Source: Aaosphaeria pasadenensis
Lineage: Eukaryota > Ascomycota > Dothideomycetes > Pleosporales
DNA length: 64,000 nt
Reading direction: 5' to 3'
Assembly: GCA_022813625.1 (NCBI GenBank)
Contig: JAKLMB010000011.1
Span: 868,001 to 932,000, forward strand
Made by a program: the position numbers and the translations under genes. Within the stretch, counting starts at the first letter, position 1; each line of letters starts with the position of its first letter. The notes below the pieces were generated by a model. It saw only the letters and a list, made by a program, of their open reading frames with translations. It was not told the DNA's origin and ran no database searches. Below are positions 22,006 through 33,664 of the stretch, in pieces.

Positions 22006-25000
22006 ATTTGGGCCACTGGGACTTAGAACATGTAGAGACGCGGCGATGCGAATTGATGCTTTCACGATATCATCACCACTAGAACGCGTTGTGCACATGG
22101 ACAACATAGATCTTCAAAGGACGGCAGATCATCATGGCTATGTCCTGTATAGGCCAAATGGCAAGATTCGCTACGAAAAGCTCGTATATAAATTCTACGA
22201 ACGGTGATCTGCAAAGAAAGAAACGAGTTACAAGACTGCACGATTATTGAACTTGAGGATCAATTGGCTTTGAAGCCCTTCGCGCATTTGATATCTAAGG
22301 TAACCCTGAAAGACACAGCAGCACGTGTGTGTATTCACGCACGTATCCGATCGTACTTGTGTCTCTACGGAGTACATGTGTTCATATAAACCGAAAGTTA
22401 CTCCCGCATCACCATGCAGCACGGAAACATACATGCGCACGTCCACTCCCGTTCCACGATACCTACCACTCACCCACGCCGTCGCTTCGACTTAACAATT
22501 TCCTTCATCATACAACTATAACTACTAAACAAACGAAGAGAAAAGAACATACCCCCACCTTACATAGCATGTAGTCCGTTTGCTCGTGTCGTTTCGTTTC
22601 AATGCTATCCCGCCCATCGTACGACCCAGCATCCTAAGCGAAGCCTACGTCTCCCTCCCGCCTTCGCTCATATCAATCTGAAACGCCGCCATCTCGCTCA
22701 AGTGCACGCGCGCGCTGCGTGCAGCGACCGAGAGTGCCACACTGCAAAGAGCAAACGGGACGGCCGAACCAGATTTATGGGCGGCTGTTATCTTTTATTA
22801 TATTTTCCGCCCGTTGTTGGCGCGAGTGTCGAATAGGTACTTTCTCCTGGATAACTAACGGGGCTGCACGATGGAAAAATTTCGTTCATGGTGGAGAATG
22901 AGAGGAGGGAGGTGTGAGTTTCTCCGTCTTCTGTGCTTTTGACGTGACTCTCCTGCCGTGGGATAGATAAACTACCTAGTCAATTATACCTATAGCTACA
23001 GCGAGTCAATTCATGCACGCACGCATGCGGACATACTGCATGCGAAGCAACGCACACCCAGCCCCTACGCAACCCATCGTTGACGCAATCGCAATCTAAA
23101 CCGCTATGCGGCCGGCTGGGAGGCAAAAAGACATGGGACATTTGTATATCGATATCTTTTCGCTGGCGCACATATTACAGCCGCAAGCAAGCAACACCCC
23201 CGTAGTCTTGTACTATACCGTTGGTAAAATGACACTCTGGCGGGTCTGGAGCTTCTAGGGATGCCCTGCCACCGCCCGGAAGGCCCGTCTTCGTTTCCTT
23301 CTTCCCTGTCGTCTTTTTTTGCCCTTGAGGATTTGTGTCTACCTACCCGCTGCGATGGTCCGGCAAAAACGCACGTACCGAGTTGAATAATGTCTTACTC
23401 GGACGGGACGGGGGAGGATGGAGAGAGAGAGAGACACCGTGTTTCTAAACACCCGGTCTGCTCGAGTCGTCCGTTCCCATGGATGGACCTAGCGGATTTT
23501 GGGTTTCGTGGTTGAATTGACTTACTGGCATGACGTGCATGTGGGCAGGGCGGTGCGATGGTGTTTGACAGGTGGACGTGTCTCAGGGTAAGATGGTATA
23601 GTAACCAGCTGGGAAGAACGCTGCAAGATGGCAGAGGCTATATTTGGGGCGTGGCTACCGAGATCTTGGGATTGACGTTTCCATTGGACTGCCTATGGGA
23701 ATCGGCTTAAGAAAAAATGTAGTCTTCGTTTAGTTTGAGCGAGGAGAGATTGTGTAGACTAGAGATCAATAATGATAGTCGTGTGTTAGTCGTGTGTTGA
23801 AGTCCGAGGCTCAGGGAGGCTCTTCCCGCTCAAAGTATTGGGCGTTCTAGAAGGAAAGGAATAAGTCGAAATGCGGGGCAGGCAGACAGCGACGCTTTTT
23901 GGGTTCTGACATGGTTCCATCGGCCGGCTGGCCTGAAGGGAAGCGGAGGGAAAGGGTGGTGGATTCTAAGCTTCTACCTAGTTTCCAGCTACCTGACAAG
24001 CCTGACAGCCTGACAATTCGATTGTTGGTAAGTCAGCATGTAGCCCATTGTTTCATGTCGCGACTTGGGACTGACGGCCTGCGTTCCATCGGCTGAACAG
24101 CACGGATGCGGTTGGCGAGTACGTGCGAGTAAGATAAGGTGTTTGCACCTTATTGTAGGAGAATTGTTCGAGAAGAACGTTAATGGCGAGTGTTAAGGGA
24201 GATCTGGGATGCGATAGCTAGATGAGATTTCATGGACCCTGTATGTTGGTATGGCTGACCGTGTCAACTCTTCCTCTTTGCCAGGAGCATGGTTGCAGTG
24301 AGCATGTACTCGGGGTTCTCAGATCTTCGATCTCAAGATGGTGGCTGGATCTTGTATTTGCACGACACCTGAAAAGCGATTTGGAAAATGTAATGTAATG
24401 TAGTTATCATTCTGATGTTTATAGCTCAACATCTATCATAATGCGACCAATAATCAAGCGGCCGTGTACTGTAGAATATGCTCGCTCGGTCATAATAATA
24501 TAAAGGGAAAATAGCCTCGAGAATGCATTGCAAGAGACAGAAGTTAGAAAGTAGAGAGGCAAGGAAAATTAGGCCTATTTTTCGCAACGAGAGAAACACA
24601 ATTCCAACCGCAGGGGAAGTGGTGGGTATCTTTTCAACAACAGCAACAACAGCAACAAATCTGATAGGAAGAAGCAAAGCAAGCAGTGAAAGCCAAACGC
24701 CTGTGTGACTTGTGTGTGTCTGTCTCTCCCTCACACACAGTCTTTCGATCGCTCGTGACATGTCGTACGAACGTGTTGCACTGGCAGCCGCGCTACACAC
24801 GTACAAAACTTAAAAAAAGAGTCAATCTTTCGAGTAATACTAGCACCGAGTCAAGGTGCCAAGGGGCGCGCCATTGATACCCGATCGAGCCAGGCGTCCC
24901 TGGGACGGGAAAAATATAGTTAATGATGGTATGCAAATAATGCGTGATGAAGTGTCGGTCGTAGTAGTAGTGTGGTGTGGGTCCCTCAACCCCATTAAAA

Positions 25001-25215
25001 TAATGGAGATCGCTTGCCTTAAACCCGAATCGCGCAAGAGGCGGAAATGGAGTGGCAGATTGATCTGAACCAGGGACAGGGGCTTTGCGGCCATGCAAGG
25101 TCGACTGGAGTCGACGCGAGTCGAAACGAAACGAAACAAAACGGAACGAAACAATTGGTTTCTGACGTTCATGCGTGGGATCGTCAACTGGGACGATGCG
25201 TAACAATCGAAGCGC
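22006..25215. other. 3.2 kb convergent stretch with no gene seen
   Basis: Lies between the 3' ends of the acetoacetyl-CoA synthetase and the Ser-rich protein gene. Open frames on both strands are short and without recognisable domains or splice signals. Features are one TACGGAGTA word at 22,366 and a GA run near 23,441-23,453. A convergent spacer of this size is long for the window, so a non-coding RNA or a fast-evolving small gene cannot be ruled out. Confidence 0.55.
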
Positions 25216-26601
25216 TTAAAGGAGGTCCATCAGACTTTTCCTCTTGCGAATTCGAGGACCCTTGATGCTCGCCATCGGGTCGCTTGCTTCTGGGAAAGGA
25301 GGAAGCTCGATCGTGGGTGCACGCTCGCCGGCGCCGCGGGCTACCATCTTTGAGGCATTCTTTCCGGGTGACGATGTTACGGCGGTAGGCATGGCCGGAA
25401 CCTCGGGGGATGGCCCTCGGACCGAGTTGGGTCGTGATATCCTAGAGTGTCGTCTCAGGCGGTTTCCTGATGATGAGAACGATCCAGGTAGTGGGGCTGT
25501 CTGTGGCGTGACCGGTGTGAAGGGACTGGCAGGTGTTGGTGGCATGCCTGGCTTGCCGTTCACGCGAGAGTCCCATTTCTTCGTGGATGGGGTGATGGCG
25601 ATCTTTGCAAGCGAGAGCTTCTGTGAAATCGATCTTAGACGCTTGTGTGGTGCGGACTTGATGATAGGCGAAGCGGATGATGTGGTTGAGTTCTCGTAGG
25701 GATCGGAGCTCAGGAATGCATGAGTTCCAGGAGTTTGTGGTGTGAGCGGTGGGAATGGCATAGTGGATGCTCTGACGGACGCAGAGGAAGAGATGTAGAG
25801 GGATGATCGTGGCTGGATGGCTGGCATGGCACTGACAGGTCGAATAGAGAGCTCACTGGCAGCGGGCGAGATGCTCCTTGTCGAGCGGGCTGAAAAGGAT
25901 GATGAGTCTGAGACGTTGAAAGAGCTGGTATTGCGTGAGGATGTCTGATGGCCGGTTGAAGGTCTCCTCGACTCCTTACTGGAGGGTGCAGGACTGGCTG
26001 TTCGACTGGCCGATGGAGTGGCAGCCATGGAGAGGCGGGATGGTTCAGCTTTGCGTAGCTTGTTGATGGCAGCGAATGGCAGCTGAGCAAGCGACGCCGA
26101 ACGCTGGGGAGGTTGTGCTTGTGGTTGTGATCGGGGCTGAGGCTGTGGCTGCTCCTGTTCCTGCACCGGCGAACTGACATTGGCGAGATTGATCACCTTT
26201 GGTCGTCCGGCGGAAACGTACGAGATTAAGACAGCCATATCACAGCTTTTCCCTTTTTCGAATCGAGACATACTCATCTTTCTGGCGGAGAAACAGTTCT
26301 CCTTGTTGTCGTCGTTGTGAATGCTAACGTCGTCACCATAGTCGGAATCGATATCAGAAGTTCCCTCCATGGGAGATAGGTCCTCTTCGGAGGAAAGATA
26401 TCGCTCCTGGAAGGAAACAGTGTCCTTGGAGCTCGCACTGGTAGATTTGTTTCCTACAGATGTGTCTATGCGTAGCGTCTCGGGGTCATTGTTGTAAGGG
26501 TCCGGGGAAGAAGCCGAACTGTCCGATCTGTCTGGGCGGGTTAGGGAAGGTTTTTCGAAGGACCATTGCTGCAACTGAGCAGACACGGCCACGTCGACCA
26601 T
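25216..26601 (-). CDS. Ser/Pro-rich disordered fungal protein
   Basis: Single-exon gene, 461 residues, ATG at 26601; no family with known function is recognised. Coding is supported by the uninterrupted frame and by distinct blocks: an acidic patch SSEEDLSPMEGTSDIDSDYGDD (residues about 70-91), then DMAVLISYVSAGRPKVINLANV (about 120-141), the only segment that looks foldable. A Gln-Pro repeat (EQPQPQPRSQPQAQPPQ) follows, then a long Ser/Thr/Pro-rich region with many SP/TP sites (TPQTPGTH, TPASPFTPVTPQT) suited to proline-directed kinases. The chain ends in a basic cluster, RIRKRKSLMDLL, which could be a nuclear localisation or docking signal. Its 5' flank is the unusually long non-coding region to 33,664. 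Confidence 0.8.
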   Translation of the reverse strand: MVDVAVSAQLQQWSFEKPSLTRPDRSDSSASSPDPYNNDPETLRIDTSVGNKSTSASSKDTVSFQERYLSSEEDLSPMEGTSDIDSDYGDDVSIHNDDNKENCFSARKMSMSRFEKGKSCDMAVLISYVSAGRPKVINLANVSSPVQEQEQPQPQPRSQPQAQPPQRSASLAQLPFAAINKLRKAEPSRLSMAATPSASRTASPAPSSKESRRPSTGHQTSSRNTSSFNVSDSSSFSARSTRSISPAASELSIRPVSAMPAIQPRSSLYISSSASVRASTMPFPPLTPQTPGTHAFLSSDPYENSTTSSASPIIKSAPHKRLRSISQKLSLAKIAITPSTKKWDSRVNGKPGMPPTPASPFTPVTPQTAPLPGSFSSSGNRLRRHSRISRPNSVRGPSPEVPAMPTAVTSSPGKNASKMVARGAGERAPTIELPPFPEASDPMASIKGPRIRKRKSLMDLL

Positions 26602-27132
26602 GTTCGCGAATTGCTACTATTGAAGTTGCTGCGAGGGGGGGAAGAATGCTGTGATTCCGGGGGAGCGAACGGAAGCCGGGGGTTTAATTATGTTCGGTGA
26701 CGGGTTGTGAGCGCGAGCATGAAACTGGGGGCTGCAAAGGCTACAATGGTATGGACCAATGGTAGCAGCAGATTGTCCGATGGGGAGGTAGCACAAACAG
26801 GTAGTGGTCGGAGTGGCGAACAGCTGAACGGATTGGAGTAACGGGCACGGCCGGCGTAGGGATTGGCACGAATTGGAAATGATTGTCGTCGACGTCGAAA
26901 GGGTGCACAGTAAATGTCGTCGCTCGAAGGAAGGTCGTGAGAGTATTTGTTGGTGATGGTGATGTTCTTTTGGTGTGAAGGGGTGGACCGTGGATAGGGA
27001 GAAGAAAAGGGAAGGGAAAGGAAGGTGAAAAGAGGGCGAGAAAGGGAGTAGATCTCTCTTTAGAGAAGGAAGAGAAAGCGAAGAGAAAGGTAGGTAAGTA
27101 ATATCCGGGATGGTTCTATGGGATATATTATT

Positions 27133-27156
27133 GCGGATGCGGACGCGGACGCGGAC
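27133..27156. repeat. (GCGGAY)4 tandem repeat
   Basis: Four hexamers (GCGGAT then three GCGGAC) in the purine-rich flank of the Ser-rich protein gene. Confidence 0.9.
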
Positions 27157-30100
27157 GAACTGGAGTCAGTGCGACGAGATGTGGACTGCACGCACGTACA
27201 TGTACAGGCGAAGGCAGACAAGACAAGACAATGACAAGTGAAGAGAAGAGAAGAGAACAGAAGGGCACTAGACCACTGTCCTCCGCAGCACAAAGTAAAG
27301 AACAGACCTCTGTTGGACGGGCAAGACAGACAGATAGAGATAGATAGAGACAGAGTAGACAGAGAATCAGAGAGAGAGGTGGAACATTTGGACAAGACGG
27401 AGAGAACAGACCAGTATTAACAGGGGAGCGAGCAACGCAACTCCAGCAGTGACCATGCCCATGCCCAATCCTTCTCTCTCTCCATCTACCAAGGTATTAC
27501 TGAGTCTAACGCTCCCTCATTGTCTATCCCAGTTCCAGTTAACTAGTGATCCCACCCTTGATAACCCCCTGTCCCCTGTTCTGTCCTGCCCTGTCCATGG
27601 AGGTTTCATGTACATCCCAAAAGAGTAGAAGGTTGCACAGACTTGGGTATAGCCGTATTAGTTTCCAAGGCGCCGCTTCGACGGCTTAGGCGGCTTAGGC
27701 GGACTGGGGCCTCAGAAGGGATGGTGCAAAATGTCCATAGTCGCTGCAACTCTGCAAGCCCTCCTCCAAAAGACACGGACTTTGCACCGGTAGTATGTAG
27801 ATTGTAATCTCATTCTAGGAATGGCACTGTGCGAGTCCTCTTTCTGCATGACCTACATACTACATACTACATACCGTTCTAACTGGGTTGTTCCCGACAT
27901 GGAAGTCCGTATCTCCATATCCATCATCTCCAAATCTCCCACCTCCGTCTCCCATAGGGTGTTGATAGATGTGCGAAGGCTGGACTATTACACAATCGAT
28001 TGGCCGTGATATGCTTTGGTATGGTAGGGTTTCCATGATCATTCCACATCACCTGGCTACACCCTTTAGCCAAGTGTGCGGCGTCGACCCTCAGGATTGG
28101 CCAGGTGGATTTGTTTCAGCAGCATCGTCGGCACGGAACGCCGTAAGAAGCTGTAGTGTGGGTGTGAATGCACTCTACCTACACCACCTACACTCTGCGA
28201 ATAGTGCGTGCTGTATCATAAGGTAATGCGATATGTAGTGTAGCAGTCTACGAAGATAGTGCGAGGTAAATGATGTGTGATCTGGACAGTAACTAGCACC
28301 TGTGGAGTGATGAAGAGTAATTACAGCGTGCATCTTCATTCTATTAGATTCCATTAATCCACCACCATGTCATGAACGAACCATCTATTACCGCGCTGCA
28401 TGCATTGGTGACGATATATCATATCATATCATCATCTCCCCTCCAAACTAAACAGGCATGATCAGACAAACCAGTTCATCAGCATCGTCAACCGTTTGCC
28501 CCTCCAGACAATCCCTCCCCCAAGCGGCTCGCCTAGAGATTGTTGTACCTGAAGGTAACCCTTTTCCTACGAGTAAGATTCTTTGCACCTGCATTTCGAT
28601 CCTTTGAGATGCGAGTTTCCCACGAGTCTGCCAGTCCGTGAGTCCGGCCTAATGTGCTGCAAGTCCGTCTGCGCGATGCTACTCGTACTCGCAGAATACC
28701 TACAGCAACCCTTCGAATCTCCACCGCCTTTCCCCTCTTAAGATCTCCTCCTGCCGCTCGCTCAGGGGCCGCAGCCAGTAACAATACCGCCTGCTCACCG
28801 TGTTTCTTGCGCATGGACAAGTTGGCTAGTCAGTGTGGAGAATATGGGTGGACGCCACATCCGAGCTAGAACCGTTGGAGCGGGTGACGTGAAAACATTC
28901 TGCGTGTGCCCATGACACGTTTGACACCCTCGACCTTGGCCTCTACGATGTTTTTGGCTTTTACCCTGGATCATGACATTGACCCCACTCTCCCTCCCCC
29001 AAGTGCCCCCCTAAACAAAGTAGATAGATACACCATCAGAAGTTAAAAGACGAGGGTAAAGAGGGTCAAAAGAGGGTCATGTCTACTCTGTAATCCCTTT
29101 ACACTATCAAGACCCTTTTCTTCTTTTGGATGCCCGTCCCGCCTTGCCCTGGAGGATGTATTGTACTCGATCGATGTCGCATCACGGAACGGATAGCTAG
29201 AGAAACACCACTCTCTTTTCTCCGCCATGTCCGTCTAGACGTGTGCCCAGCACTCCGCTTGTCGATACGAGTCAAAGATGAGGACATTCCGTCCGCACTG
29301 TGCAGAGATGGCCGCTCGGGCATCGTTCAGTCTCGGCAAGCAAGACCAACTGAAGAACTCAACTTCAACCCTCGATCCAACAAACCACCTAGGTAACTCC
29401 CCAATATCGTCCCACTGTTCGCCATCGCCCCGCGACACAGTGTGCTTATCTGGAGGAGGGGTGGCCAACTGGATTATTTTTTCGCCCTGCCTGCAGGTCA
29501 TGCAGCGTCCATATTAAGAATCCTCACTCGTCCAGGAATAGCTCCGTCTATGTTCGCCTACCAACGACGAATACGAGCACACACTGATCCAGGTCCTGCA
29601 TCTATCGATCCAACCACAGCAGAGGATTCTTACGACGTGCTGTAGATTATGTGCAGTAGACTGTCGACGTGCTAACTGGGCTACTGTACATACAGTAGAG
29701 TATGCATCGATGCTGCATCCATCGTGCTGTAACGACCCTAGCCGCACTCTATCTCATATTGCTCCAAGCCCAGTGAAGGCCTCCAGAATCGCTCAACTGC
29801 CGCTCTCATGTAAATTGAAAATGTTTTACAACCTTTGAAACTTGCGCACGCACATACACGATGGATGACATGCCATAGAGAGAGACACACAATCCTCATA
29901 TCTCCGATCTTGTCGGAAAGTACGGAGCAATGTCAGGCAGCAGAAGCCGCACTTTGCGCCAACGACGTCTCCCTCTGTACTCTCTGTTACCGTCTCACAA
30001 CAGCCCCCACAACCTCCGGTCGGCCTTCGTTTCAACCTACTTACCCAGATTGTTCAAATCGTCAGCTGGGCTTCTCGTGCGCAACTCTTACTGTGTGCGA

Positions 30101-32455
30101 TCGCATAAGCAATTGCAAGGTCCACCGCTGTGCAGATCCTCCATCCAGTTCCTTTCTGATGGCCGCCTATTCTGAGCTCCATAGTCTACAATTGTAGTCG
30201 TCTAGGTAGTAGTCTACACGGGAAACGTAATTGACCAATCACAGCCCGACCAAACCACCATTTTTGTATTGATCGCTTTCGCTGTCCTCGTACACCGGGC
30301 ATTTCGTATTCTGTAGTCTGTCTGTAACTACTTGTAACAATTGTACTACCACAGCGTCGTCACTCTTCGTCCAACACCACGTTGATGGCAGGCAGCCATG
30401 TCTCTCCCGTCTGTAACAGTGGTTCTTTTCGACGTTGCACGAATCTGAGTCTGTCTCGCCTGACTTGTAACTGTGAACCTGCAACTGTCCGCCGTCCGCC
30501 GTTCGTTCGCTCACTCGCCAATGCATATCGAACGCCGGGGATCGCCTGCCCTCGCTCGCTCGCTCGGTTCGTTCGGACGGACAAGAGACCCATCGAAACG
30601 TTCTACAGAAACAAAACCATGCGTACCATACCATGAATGATTTCCAATCGTCACTGCTCCCCCACGGACAAGAGCAAACATCCAGCCGGGCAAGAGACCC
30701 GCCCGCCAGAGCCGCCCAACCGAGATCGTGGAGATAGACGATCAAACGAATGCCACCACTCACCACCTCAACGACCTCTGACTACTCCCCTCGAACCCCG
30801 AAGGTAACCCCAACAAGGTAATTCTCAGTATGTAGACTCGCGGCGGTCCAATCCCAATCGCCAATCGCCAATGGCACAAGACGATCTCCCATAATCTTCT
30901 GCCAATCATGATAACTAGGTAACTACACACGGCGTGGCCGAACCCAGCACGCCCAGGTATGGCATGGCAAATACACAGTACGAACACACAATCTCTTAAA
31001 ACTCCGAAATAACGGGAAGAGTAGGTACATACCCACGTAGTAATATCATATGGTCGAAAACATTAGATTCTAATCCTCTCTCTCCCTTTCTCTCCCCACG
31101 CTAGATACATAGTTCGCACATGAACCCCGAAGGTCACCATGCGATGCGATGCGATGATATGCGATGTCTGTACGACGGAGCAATGCCTTGCGATACGGCG
31201 CTGATGCGATGATGCGATGTCCTGCCCTGCGCTGCGATGCCCACCTAGCCTAAATCTAGCATGTCGTTCGCATTCAGTCCGTAGATGGTAACCTTGCGAG
31301 TACCACCACGCATCTGCAAATCGCCATCTGTTTCTGTACACTCGACGACACCAAGCCGTGACAATTTTCTAGTACTTGTAGACATCATAACTAATTGACG
31401 GAGACACAAGAAAGGCGGACAACCCCCAACTCCGTATGTACAGCGTCAATTAGTGAATTCCAACGCCACGCTTTGCCTTGGGTAATAAAACCCTACGAAA
31501 TACATTCAATATTCCTACAAACTCCGTACCTTTTCCCCATAATCTCTTAACTACCAACAAAAATCAATAGTCTACTTCGGTCGGTCGGCTGCACAAGAAG
31601 AGAAGCGATGGCATCCTTCCATCCTTCCATTCCATCGACAATCGTAACGAACAATGCACATGCTGGATCGAACGTGCTTTAGCACATCAATACAATAGTC
31701 ATCTACGCTGAACACCACATGTCATACCGATCCCGGCCCACTCATTGCTGCGTGTTCGCGCTTATTCCTCGCTGCGTTTCCTTAGTACGCTGCTTAGGTT
31801 GATATACCATTTTATAAACACCGATACACCAATGATGAACCGTGATATCAGACCTAAAGGTGCAGCGTCGGGGAATAAACATTTTTAATAACTCATCACT
31901 GTGCAGACTAGGTCACTCTTTCCCTTCCTTCCTTCTTCCTATCCCATCTTCTCGATTTCTTCTACGACTAAACGATACCGAAAAATGATATTCACAGTGA
32001 CAATGATACTGATGCCCCCAAATCCCTACCCGCCCTACCCGCCACCCAAACCTGCACGCACTATCAATCCATCCATCCGTCCCCGAAGCGTTCAAATGCA
32101 TTCAGCTGCGTAGACCTATCCCACATGATACAACCTGAGCGAATGAGTGAGTATCGACGTCACCCCTTCAGCTGTTTCGTTTTTCAGCTTTCAATCGCCG
32201 CAAAATGCTAGGTAGGCCTGCGCTCGTGTATCGTTCGTTTGTCTGAAACTCTGCGACTCGTGTATCGTACATACTGTGCTGCACTGCATTGCACTGTGCT
32301 CTACCCGCCCACCGATGACTGCGAACTACATGAGGCAAGACGAGACAAGCAGAGGCGAGGTATGGTACGGTACAATCCTTCGTGACGCCATACCCCTCTA
32401 CATACATCGTCATCGTAGTCGCCCACCAGCAGCAGGTACCCAGGTAAGCGAAAAC

Positions 32456-32475
32456 AATACAATACAATACAATAC
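32456..32475. repeat. (AATAC)4 microsatellite
   Basis: Four perfect AATAC units in the gene-poor stretch. Confidence 0.9.
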
Positions 32476-33664
32476 GTCCCGTCCTCCTCTTCCGATGTCC
32501 TCGTAAGCGCTCGCATCGAAGCCAGTCGGACTCATCGGACAACCATTTGCGCTGAAAAGGCGTGCGCGTGCGCGTGTGTATTCGCCGTCTGAGGTCATCC
32601 GCGGGGAAGGAGAGGACGCATGCATAAGCGTGTAAGCGGTCATCACGAGCGAGCGAGCGAACGAGCGATCTCGTCTATGTGGTTTCTTTCCATACATAGA
32701 TAGATAGATTGAGGGGTATATTGGACAGATGTACATGAAAGGGGAAGGAGAAAGGGAAAAGGGGAGATAGGGGAGGGAGTGGCTTCGCCAGCGACTGACT
32801 GAACTACGTCCTCATCATTGTTCTATTTTCTCTTTTGCGGGGGTCTGACTGTAGTTCGAGATGGTCTTCTCGTCATTTCAGCTCACGGGTTTCCCTTCCC
32901 GGCGTGCTGTCGTACGGTGCGGTGCGGTGCGGTACGGCGTGTTGGGGTACGGGACTTCGCTGTGCCGTGCGATTGCGCATCCGATGTCCAGTTCTCTGGG
33001 GAGAAATGTGCTGCGGTGCGGCGTATTTGTGGGTACGTATGGTTCGCTCTGCGTGCTTACTGGAAGAACAGCTGTTCCGTCCTTCGATCGATAAAGAGCT
33101 TACCTTAGTTTCTTTTCTGGCCAGAGATCCTTCTGGCGCTGGAGGGTTGGGTGTGGTCTGTTTGGTATATAAATGGCAACGCAACGTGCGGCGAGGGGTA
33201 AGGCGAGGCTGGGGAGTGGGTGTGGAGGTTCGTAAGCTGTGTGTGTGATGGTGTGGAGTTCTGGATTATTGGATTGTGGGTTATGTCTTAGGACAGATAC
33301 GCTATAATGGTAAGTAAGTCATGAAGTGGATGTGCCACTGAACATACCTACGACAAAAAAGTAAGTGATCACTCTTGTACATGAAAGATGGGATGTTTGA
33401 ATAGTCAAATTTGTGGTGCGTTCTTCCCGCAACCAGGCACATTCATTTTGTTTCTACTCTGTGGCTCAAGCTTGATCAGCGTGAAGATGTGATGTATTAT
33501 CTATATCTCACTGAAATGACAATGCCGAGGAATTGTCCTTCCCAAAGCAAGAGCTACTGAGCGAAACCAGAATTGGATTACGCATGGCAGGGCTATTGAT
33601 CCACCATTTTCCTCCGCTCGCACCATCGTACACATCAATATGCTAATATTTTTGAGCAAGTAAA

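Larger units (their letters stand above)
26602..33664. other. 7 kb stretch without a convincing gene
   Basis: Lies 5' of the Ser-rich protein gene and 3' of the CTD-kinase gene. The longest frames (175 aa, minus, 30,239-30,766; 137 aa, plus, 32,835-33,248) have skewed composition, overlapping frames of similar length on both strands and no domain. Short tandem repeats are scattered: (GCGGAY)4 at 27,133-27,156, GATGC-type units at about 31,140-31,240, (AATAC)4 at 32,456-32,475 and GAGC units near 32,648-32,665. The first 1-2 kb upstream of 26,601 is purine-rich (GA/GGA runs at 27,000-27,420), as in long 5' leader/promoter regions. I see no transposon termini or RIP-like AT islands. Confidence 0.6.

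Noticed and set aside
30239..30766. 175-codon minus-strand open frame in the gene-poor stretch
   Set aside because: Overlaps equally long frames in other registers, has no domain, and composition is Trp/Cys/Arg-rich as in chance frames.
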